Shown: piece after piece, positions 48,425 to 58,747 of the stretch
How positions within the stretch are numbered: position 1 is the stretch's first letter
Layout: every line of letters begins with the position of its first letter
From: Bemisia tabaci
Lineage: Eukaryota; Arthropoda; Insecta; Hemiptera; Aleyrodidae
Assembly: GCF_918797505.1 (NCBI RefSeq)
Contig: NC_092800.1
Coordinates: forward strand, 26,861,577 to 26,925,576
DNA: 64,000 nt
Reading direction: 5' to 3'
The notes under the pieces: generated by a model
Told to the model about the DNA's origin: nothing
The model's input: the letters and a program-made list of their open reading frames with translations, nothing else
The model's database searches: none
Translations under genes and position numbers: made by a program

Positions 48425-49320
48425 AGATATCATTTTAAGCCACATCCGCCATCTTGGATTTCTGAATTTTCAAAATTTGACCCGAAATTCGAGTTTCCCG
48501 TCCGAAAATACTCCCCGATGCCAAGTTTCACCAAGATCGGCTGGACAGGGGCCGAGATAGCATTTTAGGCCATGTCTGCCATCTTGGATTTCTGAATTTT
48601 CAAAATCTGACCCGAAATTCGAATTTCCCGTCCGAAAATACCCCCTGATACCAAGTTTCACCAAGATCGGCTGGATAGGGGCCGAGATAGCATTTTAGGC
48701 CACATCCGCCATCTTGGATTTCTGAATTTTCAAAATTTGACCCGAAATTCGAGTTTCCCGTCCGAAAATACTCCCCGATGCCAAGTTTCACCAAGATCGG
48801 CTGGACAGGGGCCGAGATAGCATTTTAGGCCATGTCTGCCATCTTGGATTTCTGAATTTTCGAAATTTGACCCGAAATTCGAATTTCCCGTCCGAAAATA
48901 CCCCCTGATACCAAGTTTCACCAAGATCAGCTGGATAGGGGCCGAGATAGCATTTTAGGCCACATCCGCCATCTTGGATTTCTGAATTTTCAAAATTTGA
49001 CCCGAAATTCGAGTTTCCCATGCGAAAATACCCCCTGATCCCAAGTTTCACCAAGATCGGCTGGACAGGGGCCGAGATAGCATTTTAGGCCATGTCCGCC
49101 ATCTTGGATTTCTGAATTTTCAAAATTTGACCCGAAATTCGAATTTCCCGTCCGAAAATACCCCCTGATACCAAGTTTCACCAAGATCGGCTGGATAGGG
49201 GCCGAGATAGCATTTTAGGCCATGTCCGCCATCTTGGATTTCTGAATTTTCAAAATTTGACCCGAAATTCGAGTTTCCCGTCCAAAAATACCCCCCGGTA
49301 CTAAATTTCACCAAGTTTCC
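48425..49320 (-). repeat. 130-bp tandem array, inverted (about 7 units)
   Basis: Reverse-orientation copies of the 46300-46940 units, with CCGCCATCTTGGATTTCTGA repeated every 130 bp. Copies alternate in small variants (CACATCC/CATGTCT, CTGGACAGG/CTGGATAGG), suggesting higher-order pairs. Confidence 0.9.
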
Positions 49321-49740
49321 ACCAAGCTTCACCGCGCGCGCGTCAATCAAGTGATTCAAGTGGAGATAGCGCCTTTTGATTTAATTCGGAATCCGGGTTA
49401 GCGCATTAAATCAAATGGACCTACGTGCAAAAATCCCCTATATCTCGCTTAATACGCATTTTTTCCTAATTTTGGCAACGTACGTAATTAGAGGAACTCT
49501 TTAGCTTTCAAACACGCTAAAGTAAACCAAAATCGGTCCATTAGTACGGAAACGCCAATTGTTTTAGTCAAACTTGCTTTACTGAGAAGTTTGGAAATGG
49601 CGTTTAGCGCCTTTTCACATAAATACGTCCAATTGCATCCACCAAATTGCTGGATCCGCCTCTGATAGTTGCTCGTAGCGGTGAGCTATAGATCCATCCT
49701 CCCAGAGGCAATATTCCTACGGTGATTTTTGGTTTTTCAG

Positions 49741-50029
49741 ACTCGAGTCATCAGCAATTAGAATATAACCTGGGGAGCGGTCCGGGGCGGCCGGAGGAGG
49801 TGCGGCAGGAGAAGGAGGACGCGCTCATTGCCGGCGGCTACGCCCACGTCGTCCTCAACGACCCGATCATGCGCAAGAACATGATCTCCAAGCTCTCCAG
49901 GTACGACCTCCTCATCGGCGTCACCAGGGCCGAGGCCTTCTTCACCTTCAACGCCGACGACATCCAGTACGGCATCGAGGCCGACCGCAGGTCCAAAATC
50001 CTCACGAGCTTTGTCAAAAACACTTATAG
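49741..50029 (+). CDS. Neuroligin, internal exon C
   Basis: The acceptor GGTTTTTCAG ends at 49740, and the donor GTAAGA starts at 50030. Two starting bases complete the split codon from exon B. The first ~11 codons (SSHQQLEYN...) come from the tandemly duplicated acceptor region. Then follow a GC-rich EEVRQEKEDALIAGGYAHVV, SRYDLLIGVTRAEAFFTF, and NADDIQYGIEADRRSKIL. DLLIGVTRAEAFFTF is the position where neuroligins have their LGVNxGEG-like block. Length 289 bp, ending with two bases of an Arg codon completed by exon D. A later acceptor inside the exon cannot be excluded by eye, since the SSHQQ part is also found as a repeat. The gene identity is firm; the exact start is less so. Confidence 0.85.
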
Positions 50030-50150
50030 GTAAGACATCCCATCACTACGCTAAAAAGTGTAACGTCCACTAAAAAAAGAGTTCCGGACTGATGTTAAAA
50101 TGACACAGTACCAGTTTTATAAAATTTGGGTGTTTCAGATTCTTATTTGG

Positions 50151-50708
50151 ACGTATTTCTGTCAAACGGAACTAAGCGCCAATTTGAGTTCCTTTTAAGG
50201 AATTTAGAATGCCGGATAGCGCGTTCTGTCCATGGAGTACATAGAGTCGTAATGTAAATGGGAGAGCTGGCGCCATGTTCTGCTCGACGAATTCCGAGCC
50301 CGGTGTGCGCCGAGTTCGGGTCGCTTTTTCGATACATTTTCGATCCAAAATGGTGGTGTGGAATACGTGGTAATCCCTATCTCCTCTGTTGTTGTTGTTG
50401 TCATCGGATGGCCGGGTACCCGCGTATCGCAAACAATCGATTATGTATCGAAAAAGTGACCCGGCGTCACACAGGAGTCTCGGAATTCGGGACATGGAAA
50501 ATGCTTAAAAGTGGCGCCAGCTCTCCCACTTACATTACGACTCTATGTACTCTATGGTTCTGTCAAACGGAACAAGACGCCATGGAAAAGCATTGAGAAC
50601 ATAGGACGGAATGATCCCGGCGCCCGGTTCCGCCGCCAATCCAAGCCCCCCGCTACCTTCCTCCTCCGATGGCGCTCAGTTCCGTTTCACAGAAATATGT
50701 CCATTTTT
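50151..50708. mobile_element. GGACGTATTT-type TIR element
   Basis: The ends GGACGTATTTCTGTCAAACG and CGTTTCACAGAAATATGTCC are inverted. ATTT lies on both sides, consistent with a 4-bp duplication. Inside, GAGAGCTGGCGCCA and TGGCGCCAGCTCTC form a second inverted pair. 558 bp, non-coding. Confidence 0.75.
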
Positions 50709-50788
50709 TATGTCTTATTAATCTTTATTTTTATTTTATCAAAATTCCAAGTTAAATTAAACTAATATTTTTCAACATCATAATTACG

Positions 50789-50904
50789 TACCGTCCGTTC
50801 CGGGGTCAGAGGCCAGCAGTTCCGGATGCTGGAGCCGTAGCTTTGACTGCGCCGGCTGCTACGCCCGGAACTTTCGACCTCTGAGCCCGGAACGCGGACG
50901 GTAT
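50789..50904. repeat. Short GC-rich inverted repeat
   Basis: TACCGTCCGTTCCGGGGTCA at the left pairs with TGAGCCCGGAACGCGGACGG at the right, 116 bp in all, in AT-rich surroundings. Confidence 0.7.
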
Positions 50905-51188
50905 GTCTGTACAGCCCGTAAGTACGGTAATCCTTCAATTGGTTCAGATAATTTCATTCGCAATTAAATCCAAATTATCTGAGAATGTCAAGAACGTATA
51001 TGCATAACCTCCTTCCAAAATGAATTAATCTCCAAATTTAATGTATTCTTACCTTGTCCTAACTTTTAATTTTGTACTACCTTTTGTGACCCCTACTTTT
51101 TAAATTTTTAAATTCTGTTCTATGTTAGATCTCTCCTCTAAATTGTTAATGGCTCAATTGTTAAAAGCACCAAATAAACGTATCTACC

Positions 51189-52372
51189 TGTTCGGTTTCA
51201 CCTACAAAATAATAATCATTAGAAGTCCAATCACGGTGATGAACAAAAATAATAATCATTAGAAATCCAATCACAGTGATGAATCCGGGAGCAAAAAGCT
51301 CCGCTGAATTCCATTGGCCCCAGCCTCAGAATGAACGCGAGGCAGCGCACCAATCACGAGCCGCGCGCGGGCGCGAAATTCAAAACGTCCAAAACTTAGT
51401 CTCCACAGCGCCCGCCAAGTTCAATCTCGCCTAGCGGTGCTCCCGCGAAGTTCAAACTCGCATAGCGGTACTCCCGCCAATTTCTCACACAGCGCTCGCG
51501 TCGACCAATCACAGCCAAGCTCGCGGCAACGCTCTCTCACGCGACCGGTATAAATACTGGGACGCTGCGCTCCATGAATTCACTTCTAAGTGATGCGCCG
51601 TCCGATCAACACCCAGTCTCCAGATCCAGCCAAGCAGCGGAGCAAGCTAATCAAGACCCAGGAAACCAAGACTCAACCAAGTTCAAGCAGCAGCCAGAAA
51701 GGAAACCCGAACCCAAGTCAAGAATCGAGTTCCTCGAGCAAGGTCAAGGAGCGAATTTGGCGAGCAAGCTGAATCAACCCATCTATAGCGATCGGAGCGG
51801 CTAATCTCTCAGGGTCATCACGAAATCAACTTTAATATTCCACTTTTGGCAGTCCTATCTAAATTCACCCAGGAAAAATTTCAAGACATCTCTAACTAAA
51901 TTCACGTTTGTATCAAATCCTCCTACCGGAGAAGCCGATTCATATGAATCCGGAGTAAAAGTAAGTGCAATAGCACAGAGAGCAGTATTCAAAATTTCAA
52001 GTCCTTCTGACTTTCCTGCGCAAAGCAGAAGCCGGCGCATTACGTGCCTGGTGGCCCTTCAGGTCTCCTACCCATGGTAGTAGCCGGCTCACTTTGAGCC
52101 TGGTAAAAATAAAATCACCTAGGACAGGATCCTTCTGATCAATAAAAAATAGTCTCTCACTTGAAACCTTCATATATTATTCCATTTTCTCTTTCTTATC
52201 GATCCTTTCATTCGTTCTCTCGGTACAATCACCTCCAACCTTTTAGGTCTAGCACATGTTTCTTCACCACTTTTGAGCCGTCATCCCACATTCTTTGGTC
52301 CCTCGGAAAACTTATCACTTTTTGGCTACACTCATTTTTTCTGGTATTTTTTTGACCCGCTCAATCCTTACA
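51189..52372 (+). repeat. 5' LTR of the BEL/Pao element
   Basis: Contains a TATA box TATAAATA at 51549-51556, which probably drives transcription, and AATAAA-like signals near 52108 and 52140. A 60-codon Ser/Gln-rich frame (51590-51772) is kept in both LTRs but has no known domain. A ~40-bp stretch at 51208-51285 is duplicated only in this looser form. Confidence 0.9.
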
Positions 52373-52377
52373 TTTTT

Positions 52378-52402
52378 TGGTCCCTCGGGCCGGATTCGAA
52401 CC
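52378..52402 (+). promoter_or_regulatory. Primer-binding site, tRNA-Tyr-like
   Basis: TGGTCCCTCGGGCCGGATTC plus GAACC follows the 5' LTR after a 5-base spacer. By memory it complements the 3' end of animal tRNA-Tyr with two transitions over 25 bases. Confidence 0.55.
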
Positions 52403-52424
52403 TTAACGCACCTAAGCAAGCGAA

Positions 52425-53641
52425 ATGGTAAAGAAACAACGCGGTAGACATTCACCCGAAATAAGTGAAGAGGAGAGAATGGCAGAAGCATTAGAGACTA
52501 AGCGAGCCACTATATTTTCTAGGGTACAGGCTATCGAGAAAACGTTCAAGAATGAACTTTCGGACATTAATTGTGAGCAATTCAGACCACTTTTCGATCG
52601 CTTAGCAATATTCCAGGAGAAATTCGATGCAATCCAAAATGATTTGATAAATCTTAACTCAAAACTTCCGCATGAATCGAGAGTAAATACGGATCAAATT
52701 CAGGAAGAATTCGACGAAATAATTCTTGCAGCAGAAGTAACCTTTCTCTCTACTACACCTAAAATCTTGCGTAATTCTACCCCAAACTCTGAGAACACTT
52801 CGGCCAAGTCTCTATCATCATCTGCGGCGAACGTTAGGCTACCCAAATTAGAGTTGCCCCAGTTTTCGGGCAAATTGGAAGACTGGCGGTCTTTTTACAA
52901 CCTGTTTAGCGTATCCGTGCATGATGTGAAGGAGTTAGCAAAAGTGAAAAAGTTTCAATACTTGCTCACTTCCCTGAAGGGTGAGGCGCTAGATTTGGTT
53001 AAAGGGTTGGATATCACTGATTCCAACTACGATGTAGCATGGCAAATCCTGTGCCAACGCTTTCAATGCGAGCGAAGGCACATATTTCACCACTTTAATG
53101 GATTACTCAACCTCCCTGAGATTAAGGACGTTAATCAGATTCCGTCATTCCTCACCAAGTATAGGGAACACACCCAAGCTCTCGAAGGGCTAAAACATGA
53201 ACTCTCTGAATATGCATCCATGTTGACAGCCGTAATTGTCCAGAAAATGTCATTTTATTTTAGAAAGCGCCTCGATGACTTTCGTGGTGCTGAGGTCAAA
53301 TATCCAACCATCGCAGAAATTGTTGAATTTTTGGAGAAGGAGTGCCTGCAGCTGGACGGCACCTCCGCAAAATCAAGTAACCCAAAATCCACACCCAACC
53401 AAACCAAGCAAGTTCACCTATCCAAAACCGAAGATACGAACCAGTCTAGCGGCAAATCCTACCCACCTGCGACATGTCCACTTTGTGAAGCTGACCATAT
53501 ACTTTTCCGATGTGATGCCTTTCTTAAGAAATCCATTAGTGACCGCAGGGCAATGGTCAAATCCAAGAAACTATGTTTCAATTGCATGCGAGGTGGACAT
53601 TCAGTGGCCTCGTGCAAGTCTAAATTTTCTTGTAAATCATG
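52425..53641 (+). pseudogene. BEL/Pao gag, interrupted
   Basis: Begins at an ATG shortly after the primer-binding site. The first ~130 residues are rich in charged and helical segments. The DUF1759-type region with LPQFSGKLEDWRSFYNLF lies near residues 145-165 and carries on to about 310. A CCHC zinc knuckle CFNCMRGGHSVASC is at about 384-397. After the next cysteine pair the frame runs into a nested LTR element and stops at 53687. Gag forms the particle that packages the RNA. The frame continues downstream of the inserted element, so the insertion is the only break between gag and protease. Confidence 0.9.
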
Positions 53642-54754
53642 TATGGCCAAAGACCATGACAGGTGCTCTTGTATGTGGTGGCTCTAAGAAGAGCCGTTGG
53701 AGAGGGCAAGCCGGCCGGCTGCATGAGGTCCGCTGCGTGCTGTGGTGAAGTGAGTCCCGTGTGACGTACGGGTGCGGAGTGTCATGAAGCGGTGAGGTCG
53801 CGACATATATAGCCGTGGTTGAGGCTGCGGCGGCCAATCAGGGGCGAGCATGGGCTGCGTCGCCAGAGGTGAGCGGTGATTGGCCGCCACAGTACTTCCC
53901 TGCGGTTGAGACGGAGTCTCTGTGGGTGGTTGGAGAAGTGAGTGGTGAAATTGGATGTTGGAGTGGAAACAGGTTTGGAAATTGTGTGTAAAGTGGTTGG
54001 AAAGTTGAGGATTGAGTGAGTGATGATGGGATGTTTGAGGACTTGATTGAGTGATGATATGAGTTGAGGGATGGTTGATTGAGTGAGTTGAAGATTGCTT
54101 GAGTGAGTTGAGGATTGGTTGAGTGGTGAGAAGCAGGAAGTGTGTGTCAGCGTGCCGGGGAGCGCCATTCGACCCGGGTGACACACGGTTGAAGATTTGT
54201 GACCATCATCTTTCCGGGCAAAGAGGTTGATGCTCGGGACAACAAGTTGGGAACGTGCTGTGTTCTGCGGCAACTTGCTGGAGCGTGTTGATATGCGCGG
54301 CGGAGAGAGATGGATACGATGCGGTGATGATGCTGGAAGCGTTCAATGCTCATGCTAAGATGATCAAATATGACTGTTCCAGTGAGAGATTTGAGTTTGA
54401 GTGCAGTTGACTTGAGAGAAGGTTGAGCGTGTTCTTGAGGTGAGGATGCTTACTTGAATGAACTGAATCAGAAGGGTGTACATATTCACGGCGGGAGTCA
54501 CCAATATGGCCGAGGACCATGACAGGTGCTCTTGTATGTGGTGGCTCTAAGAAGAGCCGTTGGAGAGGGCAAGCCGGCCGGCTGCATGAGGTCCGCTGCG
54601 TGCTGTGGTGAAGTGAGTCCCGTGTGACGTACGGGTGCGGAGTGTCATCAGGTGGTGAGGTCGCGACATATATAGCCGTGGTTGAGGCTGCGGCGGCCAA
54701 TCGGGGGCGAGCATGGGCTGCGTCGCCAGAGGTGAGCGGTGATTGGCCGCCACA
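53642..54754 (-). mobile_element. Miniature LTR element (TRIM-like) nested in BEL gag
   Basis: Two direct 250-bp repeats (53642-53891 and 54505-54754) flank a 613-bp interior. CATG is duplicated on both sides (53638-53641 and 54755-54758), and deleting the element with one CATG leaves the host zinc-finger region in frame. Read on the minus strand, each LTR starts TGTGGCGGCC. The purine stretch AGGGAAG lies just before the upstream boundary of one LTR, and TGGTGACTCCCGCCGTG, like a primer-binding site, lies right after the other. So the element is inserted antisense. It encodes no recognisable protein. The LTR's distal end reads GGCCATA rather than CA. Confidence 0.88.
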
Positions 54755-54758
54755 CATG

Positions 54759-55335
54759 CAAAGGGCGACATAACTCTGTTTTACACGTCGATAAAACTGA
54801 TGAACCCAAAACTCAAATCCTTATTGCGACGGACACAACCTCCTCAAGCTCCGAACCCATAAAGGCCGTCCACATCTCTGAATCAAAACCATATGAATCT
54901 ACTTGCATTCTCGGAACCGCAGTTGTCCTAGTGAAAGACAAAAGGGGCAAGTTCCTACCCATGCGCTGTCTCATTGATAGCGGCGCCATGTCAACTTTTC
55001 TAACAGCGAGATGTGCTGAGAAGTTAGGGTTGAAAATAAGCAAAAATGCACCAGCCATATCTGGCTTGGGTAACCAAACCATAAATGATGTTAAGGGCAC
55101 TGTAGAATGTGTAATCAAGTCGCGTTTCGAATCACAACCAATCTTCACCACTACGGCAACAGTGATGACGAACATAACCTCAAACATGCCTTTGAACCCA
55201 CTACTCGACTCAATGCGGAGGCCCTTGAAAGGCCTGAAACTAGCCGACCCAGAATGGACAAAACCGAGTCCAATTGACTTGCTCATAGGAGCAGATTTGT
55301 ATCCGCACATTTACACCGCCGTAAGATCATTCTAG
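54759..55335 (+). pseudogene. BEL/Pao gag end and DUF1758-type aspartic protease
   Basis: Continues the gag frame with a CKGRHN segment, then a linker, then CLIDSGAMSTFL, the DUF1758 retroviral-type aspartic protease active site (D-S-G) at about 54967-55002. A GLGNQ block and an LLIGADLYPHI block follow, both typical of the BEL polyprotein. The frame ends at a stop at 55333 because of a one-register shift against the polymerase frame near 55318. The protease matures gag and pol. Confidence 0.85.
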
Positions 55336-58300
55336 CTGAAGACTGGCCCGTAGCTCTTGACAGTATCTACGGATGGGTCCTTACGGGAAAATTAACTTAC
55401 AACGAATCACAGGATCAAATCACCGCCTTACTCACAATAAATAACCGAGACCTGGATGCAGGACTCACCAAGTTGTGGAGGACAGAAGACGTCCCTCACA
55501 AGCCGATCCAAAAACCGGACGACAACATCGCCGAGCAAATGTACGTTGAAAAACATTACCGCCAACCTGATGGCAGATACGTGGTGCCTCTACTCATGAA
55601 GGAATCTGATGTGGACCTAGGCGAGTCCTACAACTTGGCCCGGTCCAGACTGCTGAAGTTAGAACAACGCTTCCAGCGGGATCCAGAGCTGAAGAAAGCT
55701 TACCAGGAGTTTATGAAAGAGTACAAAGACCTAGGGCACATGAGCCTTGTTACCCGCGAGAATATGGGGAAGGCCAAGTATTACATCCCGCATCACGGAG
55801 TATGGAACCTTTCAAGTGCAACAACCAAAATGCGCACTGTTTTCGATGCTTCATTGAAGACGACCAGTGGCAAGTCTCTGAACGAGTGCCAATATGCAGG
55901 CAAGAAGCTACAATCAGACATCGCCGAAATCCTAACCAGGTTTCGCCTACCCAAATATGCCTTCACCACGGATATCTGCAAAATGTACCGCCAAATACTG
56001 ATAAGACCAGAGGACAGAGAGTATCAGCACATCTTATGGCGCGACGACCCTTCGCAAGACATTGAAGAATACGAGTTAAACACGGTTACGTACGGCGAGC
56101 GAGCATCCTCCTTCCTGTCTCTTAGAACCGTGAATCAACTTGAACAGGATGAAGGACACAAGTACCCAGACGCCTCCCCCATCATCAAAAAGCGAATTTT
56201 TGTCGATGACATCTTGGCCGGAGCGGACTCAATCAGTAAGGCCAAAAATTGCGTGAAGCAATTAACTGGGATAGCTGGAGAGTGCAAATTTGAGCTGAAA
56301 AAATGGTCCACCAACGAACCCGAGATTCTTGAAGGGTTGCCAAAATCTAGCATCCTAGAAACGCCGTTGAATTTATCAGACGGGGAAGGAGCCGTCTCCG
56401 CCTTGGGCCTCCAGTGGCAACCTGTACCAGATACATTTTCCTACAAATTGGACCGCCTACCCGTAGTTTTTACAAAACGAGGCATTCTCTCTCTAATATT
56501 CCGAATTTTTGACCCGCTCGGATTGATAACACCCATAGTATTAATGGCAAAGCAGTTTATACAGCAAATTTGGCTCCTTGGACTAGATTGGGACGCGCAA
56601 GTACCTGAATGCATTAAAACCTCGTGGGATAAATTTGCCACCAATCTATCTGACATAACCCGCATAAAAATTCCCCGTCACGTCTCCATGTTGGACGCCA
56701 CTAACTTTGATTTGATAGCATTTTGTGACGGCAGCAAGAAGGGATACGGAGCCACTGTATACCTCAGGGTCGAAGACATTCATGGCAGAGTCAAGGTAAA
56801 CCTACTGCTTGCAAAAAGCAGAGTAGCGCCCCTGAAGGTCCTGAGCATACCACGCCTAGAGCTATCCGGGGCAGTGCTAATGACTGATTTACTTGAGTTT
56901 TCCTTGCAAGCTTGCGATGACATCAAAATCAGGAGCAAATTTGCCTTCACAGACTCAACCGTCGTCCTCGACTGGCTCCGCACTCCGCCTCATCGATTAA
57001 AGGTATTTGAAGCAAACCGGATCGTAAAAATTCTAGAAACACTAAATCCTCAAGATTGGAGTCACGTGAAATCAAAGGAGAACCCCGCTGATTTAGCGTC
57101 CCGCGGCTGCGAACCCGAAAAATTGATCGATAATGAACTCTGGTGGCACGGTCCAGAATGGTTGAAACTTCCAATTGAAAGCTGGCCAAAAAGTAATGAA
57201 CCCATCCCTAGCACTCAAGAAGGATTGAAAGACATAGTAGATGAACCCGTAGTTCTTGTTCAAACTAGGAAGGAAACATGGAACCAGAACCTGTTGGAAT
57301 CACACTCAAAATTAACCCGTTTAATTAGAGTTACAGCGTGGATCTTTCGATTTATTCACAACGCCAGACCGAAAAATCGCACTAAGCTCAAGTCACCATT
57401 ATCTCCGGACGAGTTCAAGGCAGCCCGAAACTATTGGATCAAGTATACTCAACAATCAAATTTTAAATCCGAAATTCACGCATTGAAAAATTCCAAGGAA
57501 ACCCCTCCAAACCTCATATCACTAAGACCGTTCATCGACAAGGAAGGATTCTTAAGAGTAGGAGGGCGATTAACCCACTCAGAGCTGAATTTTGCATCAA
57601 AATACCCTATCCTCCTGCCGAAAAATGGCCACTTTTCTGAGCTGATAATCAACTCTTGCCACCAAGAAACACTGCATGGCGGTCCTAAGTTGACTCTCGC
57701 GAGCCTAAACACTAAATACTGGCTCATCAACGCCCGTCAGAAAGTCAGAGCTCAAATATTAAAATGTGTCACGTGCTTCAAAACAAAGCCAACCAACTTT
57801 CAGCCCCCGATGGGCGACCTACCAAAATGGCGGGTCCAAGAAGCAAGGCCCTTCCTCAACACCGGCTTAGATTTCGGAGGACCTTTTACGATAAAGGAAA
57901 ACAATCTAAGAAAATCCCGCCAAACCAAGGCATACCTCGCACTATTTGTCTGCATGACGACAAAGGCTCTACATCTTGAATGTGTTAGCGATCTAACATC
58001 AGAGGCCTTCATCGCAGCTCTTGATCGCTTCGTATCCCGGCGCGGATTATGCAAAAATCTTTTCTCCGATAATGGAACCAATTTCACCGGAGCCAATAAT
58101 GAATTGAAGGAAATTTATAAATTTTTAAAGGACAATGTCACGAAAGAAGAAGTTTCAAACTTTTTAACCACGAAAGAAATTCACTGGCATTTTTCTCCTC
58201 CGTCTGGTCCCAATTTTGGAGGACTATGGGAAGCCGGAATAAAGTCGGTAAAACACCACATAAGAAGAGTAGTTGGGACTCAAGTTCTCACTTTCGAAGA

Positions 58301-58664
58301 GTTCACAACTTTACTGTACAAAATCGAGGCCGTCCTCAACTCCCGTCCTCTCTGCCCGATTTCGACCGACCCATCTGAAATTGGAGCCTTAACTCCGGCT
58401 CATTTTCTCATAGGCGACACAATGAACTCACTCCCCGAGCATGATCTAACGGATATAAAATTAAACCATTTGGATCGTTGGCAGGTGATCCAACAAGCCA
58501 GCCAAAGCTTCTGGAAGGTCTGGAAAAATGAGTACATCAAACACATTACGTCAGCGCTCAAAATGGCTGAAATCAACCCAAAAACTGAAAAATGGGGACC
58601 TAGTTCTGATACAAGACCCGTATCAAAAGTATGCCGCCTGCCACTACCCGAAACCGACCAATAG
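55323..58664 (+). pseudogene. BEL/Pao pol: reverse transcriptase, RNase H, integrase
   Basis: Open from about 55323 in a frame shifted from the protease. Counting from the first ATG at 55473 (1063 residues): reverse transcriptase with TDICKMYRQI near 164 and the catalytic FVDDI at 243-247; RNase H-like region with FCDGSKKGYGA near 416 and ENPADLASRG near 534; integrase zinc-binding region with HGG and CVTCF between 727 and 772; and integrase core residues D800, D866 and E920, with 53 residues between the last two. The C-terminal DUF5641 region is broken: near 58550 the family-typical RSKWLK and GDLVLIQDP continue in another frame, and a deletion near 58613 joins this to a terminal RPVSKVCRLPLP. 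The catalytic core is intact, but the frame breaks suggest a non-functional product. Confidence 0.93.
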
Positions 58665-58747
58665 AGAGATCCCGCTGTATGTATTGCGAACCCACATGAA
58701 TATAAGTCTAGCTTCTTGAACGAGTTCACTCGTTCAACGGGGGAGTA

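Larger units (their letters stand above)
45991..49634. mobile_element. 3.6-kb foldback element with 130-bp tandem arms
   Basis: The ends TTGGACGTATTTAT and ATAAATACGTCCAA are inverted, and AATT lies next to both GGACGT and ACGTCC. Further in, GCGCTAACCCGGATTCCGAA and TGATTCAAGTGGAGATAG-type blocks are inverted at 46205-46290 and 49320-49420. Then come tandem 130-bp arrays in opposite orientation. The middle (46930-48420) contains two smaller MITEs and unassigned DNA. No transposase frame. The terminus matches the GGACGTATTTAT MITE family. Confidence 0.75.
44600..49740 (+). other. Neuroligin intron between exons B and C (5.1 kb)
   Basis: Phase-1 intron. After unassigned AT-rich DNA (44650-45040) it holds the tandem splice-acceptor repeat and then the large foldback element. 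Bases 45545-45700 contain a small imperfect inverted repeat around CCATTTAAA and TTTAAATGG. Confidence 0.8.

Noticed and set aside
53684..54273. 166- and 163-codon minus-strand frames in the nested LTR element
   Set aside because: Low-complexity Ser/His/Thr/Pro-rich translations of a GA/TG-rich interior, overlapping each other in different frames. No gag or pol motif.
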